Positions 34,445-40,866 of a stretch of DNA of 40,866 nucleotides are shown one piece after another. The notes under the pieces were generated by a model that did no database searches, was not told the origin of the DNA, and saw only the letters and a list, made by a program, of their open reading frames with translations. The position numbers and the translations under genes were made by a program. This DNA comes from Methylococcales bacterium. Its GTDB lineage: Bacteria > Pseudomonadota > Gammaproteobacteria > Methylococcales > Methylomonadaceae. Each line of letters starts with the position of its first letter. The first letter of the stretch is position 1. The stretch covers positions 1 to 40,866 of the forward strand of contig JAPLRZ010000026.1 of NCBI GenBank assembly GCA_026398895.1, in the 5' to 3' direction.

Positions 34445-35167
34445 TTACTTGGCACAATACTCATGCGTAGTGAGCATCTGTTTGATTTGATAAGGTGCGT
34501 TGGGCATTAAAATAAATTCACTCGCACCAATGTCGCTGTCCTCATTGCCCCAATCGTAGGTATAACCTAAACCCGTCCACGGTACGCCTGCCGATTCTCT
34601 AAAACTTTTAAAATACAGATTTTTGTAAAATAAACCATAGTCAGGGATATTGGCAACCGCAGGAAATTTCTCAGGTACTTTAGTTTCACATTGGGTGTCG
34701 TTAATTTCTGGGTCAACACAAGGACGGAATAAATGTTCTGGGCTGACCCACATTTCCACAAACACATCGTATTGCCATTCGGGAGCTAAACCTAGATATT
34801 GCTTCAAGCGTAAATTTAATTCATCGTCAGTATCATGCTTGTATGCCTGACAGAATGCCTTAACTTGCGGGGCGACACTCACCCATAAAGCGTAATTCGG
34901 ATCGCTAGGGGCTTGGGTGTTATTTTTTACGAATTTATCGTAAGTATCATGACTTTTCCACGTCACTACCAGCAACTTGGTTTTGTCTGCGTTCCACACC
35001 AATTTAGGATTATTAGGGGTAATTGCCAGTAAAGTATTGGTTTTCTCCCTTGCTTTGACAATAGCTGCATCTTTTACTGCTCTTTGATATTGTTTTTTTA
35101 ACGGTAATTCAGCACAACCTGTAGCTATAATGACGGTGGCACACAGTAATATTTTTATTTTTTTCAT
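34445..35167 (-). CDS. lipoprotein of unknown function
   Basis: 240 residues. Signal peptide MKKIKILLCATVIIATGC with lipobox (IATG-C18) marks it for lipid attachment. The mature protein carries a segment LLVVTWKSHDTYDKF, NYALWVSVAPQVKAFCQAY, EWQYDVFVEMWVSPEHLFRPC and a C-terminal PWTGLGYTYDWG. Cysteines at several positions may form disulfides. I do not recognise the family. It is transcribed alone, convergent with serS. Confidence 0.78.
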   Translation of the reverse strand: MKKIKILLCATVIIATGCAELPLKKQYQRAVKDAAIVKAREKTNTLLAITPNNPKLVWNADKTKLLVVTWKSHDTYDKFVKNNTQAPSDPNYALWVSVAPQVKAFCQAYKHDTDDELNLRLKQYLGLAPEWQYDVFVEMWVSPEHLFRPCVDPEINDTQCETKVPEKFPAVANIPDYGLFYKNLYFKSFRESAGVPWTGLGYTYDWGNEDSDIGASEFILMPNAPYQIKQMLTTHEYCAK

Positions 35168-35311
35168 GAATAAACCTGTTTGATGAGTATTGTTTCCACG
35201 CTCCCTTGTGGTTGGATCTAATAACGTTGTTCACAGGGCTGGCACAAGGCACAGCCCCTACTTTTACGCTTAACGGCAGTGTAAAACCCTAGCCCTTAAT
35301 GCACAACACTT

Positions 35312-35570
35312 ATTTCAGCGTATGTACCACCTCCACTAAATCGCTTTGGTATTCCATCACTTTATAAAATATCTTTATAAGTAGCTGGAATTTCATCAAT
35401 CACCCCGCTATCTTTGCGACATTCTACGCCCAGTGTTTGTGCATGAACATCATCACTATCAAACTGCTGTTTTGCCGCACACGATGTACGATTTCGCGCC
35501 CATGCTTGCTAAGATAGTAGCTAATTTTCCTTCATCTGCACGAATTGCACCTTTGCGTGTTACCCATATC
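35312..35570 (-). pseudogene. RtcB RNA ligase C-terminal remnant
   Basis: Minus-strand reading gives VTRKGAIRADEGKLATILAS and MGAKSYIV, then after a large internal deletion GVECRKDSGVIDEIPATYKD, and, in another frame, KVMEYQSDLVEVVHTLK. These match RtcB in order (TRKGAIxA, SMGAKS, VECRKD..VIDEIP..YKDI..VM..QSDLVEVV.TL). The central active-site part (SHGAGR) and the N-terminal half are missing, and frames change, so it is a relic. Confidence 0.85.
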
Positions 35571-35719
35571 GACGCGCCAAAATGCTGTTAGTGTATTTGG
35601 GAAATTGCGCGATGAAAGTGCCAGCGAGACCTTTAAAAATAGACTTTAAACAATTTCTGAAAGAACTACCGATAGATTATCGGTAGTGTCTTAAATCTGT
35701 TATTTTTACTTTTGTGCAT

Positions 35720-35784
35720 GACTACCAGTCCTTTAAAGGACTGGCAGTCATTAATATCGCTATAACAGGTTTCACCCACTACCA
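35720..35784 (+). repeat. dispersed repeat family B, copy 2 (with palindrome)
   Basis: TGACTACCAGTCCTTTAAAG with GACTGGCAGTCA forms a near-perfect 32-bp palindrome (35720-35751) followed by TTAATATCGCTATAACAGG and TTTCACCCACTACC. Confidence 0.85.
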
Positions 35785-35918
35785 ACCCTGTATATGTAGT
35801 TAATTGGCAAGCCTATTTGTACTGTGTTAATCTGAACAACACTAAGGATTTATCCTTAGCTAAACAGACAGCGCGAAATATCGCGTTTATTTCAAAAATC
35901 ATTATTAAGGTAATAACA

Positions 35919-36131
35919 ATGGCAGAATGGCGCAAAGTAGCTAAAGCATTTGCTTTAGCAGATGGACATATCGCACAAAAAGAAGTTGAAATTCTTCGTA
36001 AAGAAATATTTGCGGATGGTGCTATTTCTAAAAGTGAATTAGATTTTTTGCTGGAAATAAAAGCAGAAGCGAAAACAGCAGTAAAACTATTAGATGATTT
36101 GATTGCAGAAGCGCAAGCGGCCGTTAAATAA
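35919..36131 (+). CDS. small TerB-like helical protein
   Basis: 70 residues from MAEWRKVAKAFALADGHIAQ (AAGG 10 nt upstream); the frame upstream of the Met is not coding-like. Two similar helical repeats, FALADGHIAQKEVEILRKEI and FADGAISKSELDFLLEIKAE, each have an acidic DG.I...E pattern as in TerB/DUF533-type domains, with an EF-hand-like look. Cytosolic, no membrane segment. It is framed by inverted copies of repeat B. Function unknown; tellurite-type stress domains are widespread and poorly defined. Confidence 0.65.
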   Translation: MAEWRKVAKAFALADGHIAQKEVEILRKEIFADGAISKSELDFLLEIKAEAKTAVKLLDDLIAEAQAAVK

Positions 36132-36180
36132 GCTAAGTCTAGGTAGCCAGAAGCAATGGAAAACAAGACGGCAGTAGCTT

Positions 36181-36223
36181 AGCGATATTAATGACTGCCA
36201 GTCTTTTAAAGGGCTGGCAGTCA
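36181..36223 (-). repeat. dispersed repeat family B, copy 3 (inverted)
   Basis: AGCGATATTAATGACTGCCA followed by GTCTTTTAAAGGGCTGGCAG and TCA: the palindrome and the AATATCGCT block of copy 2 in reverse orientation, with two mismatches. Confidence 0.82.
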
Positions 36224-36262
36224 TACTCAAAAGTAAAAACAACAGATTTATTCGAGGTATTT

Positions 36263-36643
36263 ATGTCAGAACACCAACACCCCATTGCATTCAGTGATGC
36301 CGAAATAGCACAACGCCTAACAGATGAACTACCCAATTGGACGTATGAAAACGGCTGGATTAGACGCAAAATAAAAACTAGCGGCTGGAAAGCCACGCTG
36401 ATGGTGGTGACAACCGTCGGGCATTTAGCCGAAAAAGCATGGCATCATCCCGATATGAGCATCTCTTATGCCTTTGTTATTGTTAAATTAGTCACGCATT
36501 CAGCCAAAGGCGTGACCGAAAGAGATTTTGCCCTAGCGAAAAAAATTGAAGAAGTTGTATTGTGGGACGCAGCCGCTGAATCAAATGGTGTCTTTGAAGG
36601 CACGCCTAATGACGATCAACGCTTTAGTTATATAAAAAAGTAG
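36263..36643 (+). CDS. pterin-4a-carbinolamine dehydratase family protein
   Basis: 126 residues from MSEHQHPIAFSDAEI, chosen for the CGAGG 7 nt before it. The PCD fold is clear: LPNWTYENGWIRRKIK, VGHLAEKAWHHPDMSISYAF with the catalytic His-His-Pro, and VKLVTHSAKGVTERDFALAKKIE. The enzyme dehydrates 4a-hydroxytetrahydropterin in phenylalanine hydroxylase recycling; homologues without that pathway act on molybdopterin or as accessory folds. No phenylalanine hydroxylase gene is in the window, so the physiological role stays open. It follows repeat B copy 3 by 40 bp. Confidence 0.9.
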   Translation: MSEHQHPIAFSDAEIAQRLTDELPNWTYENGWIRRKIKTSGWKATLMVVTTVGHLAEKAWHHPDMSISYAFVIVKLVTHSAKGVTERDFALAKKIEEVVLWDAAAESNGVFEGTPNDDQRFSYIKK

Positions 36644-36720
36644 GCGCGAATTTAGTCGCGCCGCCTAACTTTCAATCAACATTGTGAAGTCCGAGCCTAT
36701 ATTTAAAATTCCAAATCCAT

Positions 36721-37254
36721 CTAGTGAATATGTACCTCGCGTGATTTTACCGTGTCGCTTCTACGCAAACTAAAGCTCTCTTCCAGCTCCTTCGACATCT
36801 CCGTTCCATCACTGTTAAGCTGAACGAGCGTACCTTCATCTTTAATAAGATATTGCCGTGTGCTTGATTCGTTACGCGGCGTTAAAACAACGATATGCTT
36901 TTCATCATCCCAACTGTATTTGCCTTTTTCATAAAACTCCCGTGAGGAGTCTCTTGCAGGCTGAGTCACTAACAGATAATTGTTTTTTTGTTTTAAAGAC
37001 AGCGTTGTTTTAATGCCATTACAATCATTGCAAGGGAGAAAACCGTAAAAAACACCATGAAAGTCCTGACTTTTATCGATAGGGTTCTCATGGGCTGAAT
37101 GATCTGTTTCTTGCTGATGATTCTTTGCAAGTGCTCTAGCATAACTTTCTTGCGCTGTCAGATCTGTTGCTGCCATTGCCGCATTCGCAGCAAATAAGGT
37201 GCTGAAAAAAATCAATGTCAGATTTTGTATGGCGTGTTTTTTTAATGTTTTCAT
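36721..37254 (-). CDS. NlpE-like periplasmic protein
   Basis: 177 residues with a Sec signal peptide (residues 1-28, ending AAMA) and no lipobox, so it is probably soluble in the periplasm. The NlpE N-terminal domain signature FYGFLPCNDCNGIKTTLSL includes the C75-x2-C78 pair, which binds copper or forms a disulfide in NlpE, the surface sensor that triggers Cpx signalling. Downstream NYLLVTQPARD and KGKYSWDDEKHIVVLTP fit the same domain. It lacks the second NlpE domain. His-rich bits (HQQETDHSAHEN and the HIH end) may add metal binding. A copper-linked role would suit a methanotroph, but is inference. Confidence 0.82.
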   Translation of the reverse strand: MKTLKKHAIQNLTLIFFSTLFAANAAMAATDLTAQESYARALAKNHQQETDHSAHENPIDKSQDFHGVFYGFLPCNDCNGIKTTLSLKQKNNYLLVTQPARDSSREFYEKGKYSWDDEKHIVVLTPRNESSTRQYLIKDEGTLVQLNSDGTEMSKELEESFSLRRSDTVKSREVHIH

Positions 37255-37300
37255 CGAAATTTCTCCAAAGCGGGTAAAGAGTTAATTATTTTCATTGTTT

Positions 37301-37327
37301 GCTGATTTTGCTGATTTTGCTGATTTT
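37301..37327. repeat. 9-bp tandem repeat
   Basis: GCTGATTTT is repeated three times exactly, upstream of the NlpE-like gene and after the toxin gene. Copy number could vary by slippage. Confidence 0.9.
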
Positions 37328-37376
37328 GCAGTTTGGGTTGGCGATAGCGTAACCTAACATTTCTACTAAAGTAACA

Positions 37377-37631
37377 TTAAGCGAGTAATTTGTCATACTC
37401 GGCATGAGTTCCAATCCAAACCCATAAGAATCCGCCTTCAATTGGTGTCGCAACGGCGTGGTAATGTGAACCCACACGAACAGACCATACTTTGCCAACT
37501 TTCTTGAATTGTAAGGATGGATGAGTCGGGTTAACTTTGAGTATTTGGAAGTTTTTGTCTGCCAGTTTCCGAATTTCCAGCGGTAGCTTGTCGTAACCTA
37601 TCCAAAAACTGGACGCTGTTTTATGTTTCAA
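37377..37631 (-). CDS. RelE/ParE-superfamily toxin
   Basis: 84 residues beginning at a TTG codon (37631) that overlaps the antitoxin stop as TTGA. The compact RelE/ParE fold can be followed: YDKLPLEIRKLADKNFQIL (two helices), NPTHPSLQFKKVGKVWSVRV and HYHAVATPIEGGFLWVWIGT (beta sheet), HAEYDKLL at the end. Such toxins are mRNA interferases or gyrase poisons; which applies is not visible. The small gene just upstream is the probable antitoxin. No ATG is available near the start, so TTG is likely real. Confidence 0.8.
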   Translation of the reverse strand: MKHKTASSFWIGYDKLPLEIRKLADKNFQILKVNPTHPSLQFKKVGKVWSVRVGSHYHAVATPIEGGFLWVWIGTHAEYDKLLA

Positions 37632-37792
37632 AGACTTCTCGTTTTTCCTGATTGATGCTCCGCTAATGCCGCTTCAATCAAGAAATCTAGCTTACCCGCG
37701 TTTGAATCTGCTTCAATTTGCTTTTCCCAACGCGATTGCTCAAATTCGATAAACCAGTCGCGTAGTTTTGAAAACGACTCATTATCTAACAT
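37628..37792 (-). CDS. putative antitoxin paired with the RelE/ParE-like toxin
   Basis: 54 residues, MLDNESFSKLRDWFIEFEQS to HQSGKTRSL, mostly helical and charged. It overlaps the toxin start by 4 bp (TTGA) and precedes it, the usual order of type II toxin-antitoxin pairs. There is no clear DNA-binding motif; the C-terminal half (LDFLIEAALAEHQSGKTR) could be the toxin-wrapping part. Family not named, function inferred from arrangement and size. Confidence 0.72.
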   Translation of the reverse strand: MLDNESFSKLRDWFIEFEQSRWEKQIEADSNAGKLDFLIEAALAEHQSGKTRSL

Positions 37793-37822
37793 TGACTGAT
37801 AAATTTTGCATTTATCTACGCT

Positions 37823-38473
37823 TTAATGCGGGTTGAGTATTTCTTCGTATTTTCCATTTTCAAATTTATACAGATGAATATCTTTCAAATGCTCAAAGTC
37901 ACCAGCGGGATGTAATTTTGTCCATATTGAAGAAACTTGTTTGGATTTACATTGACAAGGTGAAGCCCAAAAAGCGAACCAAAAAATTTTATCTGAATTT
38001 TTTGTTATTTCCTTAACCTGTTCGAGTCGAATCTTAATGTAATCATTTACACTTCTTTCTGTCATCTGATTTAAACCGTTCAAATAAAGATAATTATCTG
38101 ACTTGATATGAAATAATTTTGCAAAATCTTTATGAAACTCTGATAACGAAACGTTACTTTCAGATTCAACAGCCCATATAATTTTTTCCTTAAATCCATC
38201 TTTAGCATTGTTAGTATTTTGAGTAATAGTTATATCTAAAAGCCATTCACCAGATTTTTTTTTCCATACGCCCGATTCACCCTTATTTTCAGGAACTTCT
38301 ATTACGTTTAATAAAAGAGTGTCATCAGACTTTAAACTATATAACGCATCGCCTATTTTGTTGACAAACATAGCAGATTTTAATGCGTTGGTGACATCAC
38401 TGTTTTCTTTAGACCATTTAACGGCATCGTCAAAACTTGTTTGAATTCCTTTTAATAATTCTAAATCGTTCAC
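37823..38473 (-). CDS. hypothetical protein, unrecognised family
   Basis: 216 residues, soluble, no signal peptide. Visible features: an N-terminal helix (LELLKGIQTSFDDAVKWSKE), GVWKKKSGEWLLDITITQN and IIWAVESESNVSLSEFHKDF, and a Cys-containing FWFAFWASPCQCKSKQVSS block before a WTKLHPAGDFEHLKDIHLY end. More AT-rich than its neighbours, suggesting transfer with the toxin-antitoxin pair 30 bp downstream. No function can be assigned. Confidence 0.65.
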   Translation of the reverse strand: MNDLELLKGIQTSFDDAVKWSKENSDVTNALKSAMFVNKIGDALYSLKSDDTLLLNVIEVPENKGESGVWKKKSGEWLLDITITQNTNNAKDGFKEKIIWAVESESNVSLSEFHKDFAKLFHIKSDNYLYLNGLNQMTERSVNDYIKIRLEQVKEITKNSDKIFWFAFWASPCQCKSKQVSSIWTKLHPAGDFEHLKDIHLYKFENGKYEEILNPH

Positions 38474-38666
38474 AAGACTTATCCTTTATATGAAATATAA
38501 ATGAATTTTATATCGTTCTCACACTCAGGCGTAAGGAGTATCACGTTAAACACGTCTGCATTCTGCACTCAAAAATGGATTCATTCCCACGCTGAAGAGA
38601 CTGTGAAAGTATTATGAAAATAACTCACAAAACAATTTTTGAATTTTGTAAGTCATTGTTTTTATA

Positions 38667-38720
38667 TGATGTGGGAGAGGCTTTAGCCTCGAATGCGAGG
38701 CTAAAGCCTCTCCCACATCA
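38667..38720. repeat. perfect 25-bp palindrome with 4-nt loop
   Basis: TGATGTGGGAGAGGCTTTAG with CCTCG (38667-38691) pairs without mismatch with 38696-38720 around AATG. CTGTGAAAGTATT near 38599-38611 and AATACTTTCACAG at 38720-38732 form an outer inverted repeat. It lies after edd on the minus strand and may terminate it, although no U-tract follows. The whole 38474-38768 gap has no gene. Confidence 0.85.
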
Positions 38721-38768
38721 ATACTTTCACAGGTGGGAACAATACTCTCTAGTGTGAAAACGATATGA

Positions 38769-40589
38769 CTAATCCACCAAAAATAAATTACTAGCCCCCG
38801 TCTCAGCCGAAGATGCTCCCAATCGGAAACCGCCAAACATCTCACGTCCCATGCCGTAATGATGATTTTTAGCGGAATTCGGTAACGGCACACGCGCATT
38901 AAATTCAGCTTCATCGACCAGCACGTTAATATCTCCTGTTTGTAAATTCAGCGAAATAATATCACCGTTCAAGACTTTCGCTAACGAGCCGCCCATTTCA
39001 CATTCGGGGCAAAGATGAATCACGGAAGGCACTTTACCTGACGCACCTGACATTCGACCATCGGTGACTAGCGCGACTTTAAAACCTTTATCTTGTAACA
39101 CACCTAAGGGCGGCGTGAGTTTATGCAGTTCAGGCATTCCATTAGCACGCGGGCCTTGAAAACGAATCACCGCGATAAAATCTTTTTCTAGTTCACCGCG
39201 TTTAAAAGCGGCAAGCAACTCTTCTTGGTCATCAAACACAATCGCGGGAGCTTGCACGATTTGATGATCTTCTGAAACAGCGGATAGTTTAGAAATACCG
39301 CGTCCTAAATTGCCGTGCATAACGTGTAAACCGCCACCTGCGGCAAAAGGTTTTTCTACACTGCTCAGCACTTCAGGGTCTAAAGAAGCGGCAGGTACAG
39401 CTTCCCAGACTAATTTATCATTAATGAGTTTGGGTTCTTGGCTGTAGCTAGACATCCCGCGCTCATCGGCGACCGTCAAAATATCTTGATGCAATAAACC
39501 GTGTTTTAATAGTTCTGCAATTAACACGCCCAAACCACCTGCGGCTTGAAAGTGATTAACGTCCGCTGGACCATTGGGATAAATTTTGGCTAATTGTGGA
39601 ATGACTTTGGATAAGTTATCAAAATCATCCCAGTTCAACACAATACCTGACGCTCTAGCGATAGCAACTAAGTGCATGGTGTGATTGGTTGAGCCGCCCG
39701 TAGCGAGTAAACCAATAACGGCATTGACGATGGCTTTTTCACAAACGACGTGGGCAATAGGACGATAATCATCACCCAAGGCGGTAAATTTTAACACTTG
39801 TTTAGCTGCGGCTTTGGTGAGTTCATCGCGCAATGGGGTATAAGGATTAATGAAAGAACTACCTGGAAGATGCAAGCCCATTAGCTCCATCATCATTTGA
39901 TTGCTGTTTGCCGTGCCGTAAAAAGTACAGGTTCCAGCACTGTGATACGAAGCGGATTCAGCGGCTAATAATTCTGCGCGTCCAATTTTGCCGACGGCAT
40001 AATCTTGACGGGCACGGGCTTTTTCTTTGTTGGTCATGCCGCTGGGCATAGGGCCTGCGGGAATAAAAATTGCGGGTAAATGCCCAAAACTTAACGCACC
40101 AATTAATAGGCCAGGAACAATTTTGTCGCACACGCCTAAGTATAATGCGCCATCAAACATATTGTGACTCATGCCAATCGCCGTAGTCATCGCGATTAAG
40201 TCACGACTAAACAGCGACAATTCCATGCCCGCTTGACCTTGAGTAATGCCGTCACACATCGCAGGCACACCGCCTGCCACTTGTGCCACACCACCCGCTT
40301 CACGAATCGCGGCTTTAATTAAATCAGGTGCGTCTTTGTACGGTTGATGCGCCGATAACATATCGTTATAAGAAGTGATAATAGCGATATTGGCTTTTTG
40401 ATTACCTGTTAAATCAGCTTTTTCAGTCGCGCTACACGCTGCAAAACCGTGGGCTAAGTTACCACAACCCATGCCTGAACGAATCGGGTCTTTTTTGGCA
40501 ATACCATCAATGTATTTTAAATAAGCAGAACGAGTTGGGTGACTGCGTTCGATGATTTCGTTGGTTACTTTTTCTATGGTTGGGTGCAT
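38769..40589 (-). CDS. edd: 6-phosphogluconate dehydratase (Entner-Doudoroff)
   Basis: Converts 6-phosphogluconate to KDPG. 606 residues, full family length. IlvD/Edd blocks: [50 protein letters not shown] (cluster Cys), [31 protein letters not shown] (cluster Cys), [12 protein letters not shown], and [19 protein letters not shown] near the end. The three Cys of the [4Fe-4S] site are in place. Start ATG at 40589 follows AGAGAAAAAAT. In type I methanotrophs Edd takes part in assimilating the RuMP hexose phosphates; eda, zwf and gnd are not in the window. Confidence 0.96.
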   Translation of the reverse strand: MHPTIEKVTNEIIERSHPTRSAYLKYIDGIAKKDPIRSGMGCGNLAHGFAACSATEKADLTGNQKANIAIITSYNDMLSAHQPYKDAPDLIKAAIREAGGVAQVAGGVPAMCDGITQGQAGMELSLFSRDLIAMTTAIGMSHNMFDGALYLGVCDKIVPGLLIGALSFGHLPAIFIPAGPMPSGMTNKEKARARQDYAVGKIGRAELLAAESASYHSAGTCTFYGTANSNQMMMELMGLHLPGSSFINPYTPLRDELTKAAAKQVLKFTALGDDYRPIAHVVCEKAIVNAVIGLLATGGSTNHTMHLVAIARASGIVLNWDDFDNLSKVIPQLAKIYPNGPADVNHFQAAGGLGVLIAELLKHGLLHQDILTVADERGMSSYSQEPKLINDKLVWEAVPAASLDPEVLSSVEKPFAAGGGLHVMHGNLGRGISKLSAVSEDHQIVQAPAIVFDDQEELLAAFKRGELEKDFIAVIRFQGPRANGMPELHKLTPPLGVLQDKGFKVALVTDGRMSGASGKVPSVIHLCPECEMGGSLAKVLNGDIISLNLQTGDINVLVDEAEFNARVPLPNSAKNHHYGMGREMFGGFRLGASSAETGASNLFLVD

Positions 40590-40763
40590 ATTTTTTCTCT
40601 ATAGTAATGTTAGAACTAGGGAAACAGGTTGAATTTTAAAATTCATGCTGATTATACTAACTACAAAAAAGGATTAATAATTTGTAACCTATTTTCAATA
40701 AGTTGCTGATGCTGCATATCTTCTGAATATACAGTGTTTTCAATCATCATTAGTTACTTTAAA
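40590..40763. other. upstream region of edd
   Basis: AT-rich stretch holding the edd promoter region (TATACTA at about 40652-40658 could be read as a -10 in either direction) and a 29-codon minus-strand open frame (MIENTVYSEDMQHQQLIENR...) that is too short to support. Confidence 0.4.
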
Positions 40764-40866
40764 TTAAAATTGGTTAGCATGGTAAAAATATCCATGTGCA
40801 TTATCAACGGTAATAATTTTAAAAGCATTTCCAATAGCTATTAAAAGGTTATCAAATGTCCGAGCT
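40764..40866 (-). pseudogene. C-terminal end of an IS630-like transposase, cut by the window edge
   Basis: Minus-strand reading to the TAA at 40766-40764: NLLIAIGNAFKIITVDNAHG then YFYHANQF. IS630-family transposases end in a helix and a DAxGxFxHxGY-like motif, which this resembles. Only the last 34 codons are present, so whether the gene is intact is unknown. The call rests on a short match. Confidence 0.45.

Larger units (their letters stand above)
35168..35918. other. long intergenic region with gene remnant and repeats
   Basis: About 750 bp with no intact gene. It contains a GGGCTGGCACAAGGCACAGC CCC hairpin-like unit (about 35238-35260), the rtcB remnant (35312-35570) and repeat B copy 2 (35720-35784). 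The rest shows no coding signal. Confidence 0.7.

Noticed and set aside
35813..36166. Minus-strand 117-codon frame opposite the TerB-like gene
   Set aside because: Antisense shadow of a helical Ala/Glu/Lys-rich protein; no ribosome site.

Overview
The window looks like a chromosomal segment of a gammaproteobacterial methylotroph, most likely a type I methanotroph (Methylococcales). The main evidence is a formylmethanofuran dehydrogenase B subunit gene (fhcB, tetrahydromethanopterin C1 pathway) together with 6-phosphogluconate dehydratase (edd), two bacteriohemerythrins, a membrane pyrophosphatase and type IV pilus genes. Genus cannot be fixed from this stretch. Coding density is moderate and base composition is somewhat AT-rich. 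Several dispersed repeat families and decayed mobile elements sit between the genes.

Layout. 1-567: IS630-type transposase remnant. 836-3285: alkaline phosphatase PhoA and a small exported protein, with Pho-box-like repeats upstream. 3545-6945: a compact five-gene minus-strand operon, SRPBCC protein - short LOV photoreceptor - fatty acid hydroxylase/sterol desaturase - MsrP - MsrQ, preceded at 7020-7052 by three exact-phase 11-bp TGTACA repeats of the CarH/LitR operator type. 7370-9613: a PspA-like / DUF2491 / membrane-anchored protein module resembling the E. coli yjf cluster. 9959-11668: a phosphate-selective porin with an excellent tandem Pho box. 11920-13156: moaE and moaD, divergent from moaC. 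13313-16830: pilin locus (sigma-54 promoter, pilA, TfpZ-like accessory protein, GT-C/TPR membrane protein). 16843-18245: thiD-thiE. 18363-20498: K+-dependent-type membrane pyrophosphatase. 20690-21919: a 5'-nucleotidase remnant next to a decayed IS3 element. 22169-29988: nitrate/nitrite assimilation cluster nirB-nirD-phzF-nasA-(NasB-like reductase). 30000-30227: RelE-type toxin remnant. 30514-31770: lone fhcB. 31926-32891: tandem hemerythrins. 33035-34309: serS. 34445-38473: accessory stretch with a lipoprotein, an rtcB remnant, a small TerB-like gene framed by inverted repeats, a pterin dehydratase, an NlpE-like protein, a toxin-antitoxin pair and an unknown gene. 38769-40589: edd. 40764-40866: end of another transposase.

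How the parts work together. The best candidate for an undescribed system is the putative light-responsive operon at 3545-7052. A B12/light-type operator precedes a flavin photoreceptor with a complete LOV signature but no effector, a lipid-binding-fold protein, a membrane di-iron lipid enzyme and the periplasmic methionine sulfoxide repair pair. This fits a response to light-generated oxidants at the envelope. No LitR/CarH gene lies in the window, so the regulator would be encoded elsewhere. PhoA and the porin form a phosphate-starvation response. The nir/nas cluster reduces nitrate to ammonium and carries an unexpected PhzF-family enzyme whose usual catalytic Glu is Gln. Moa genes supply molybdopterin, which NasA and MsrP need.
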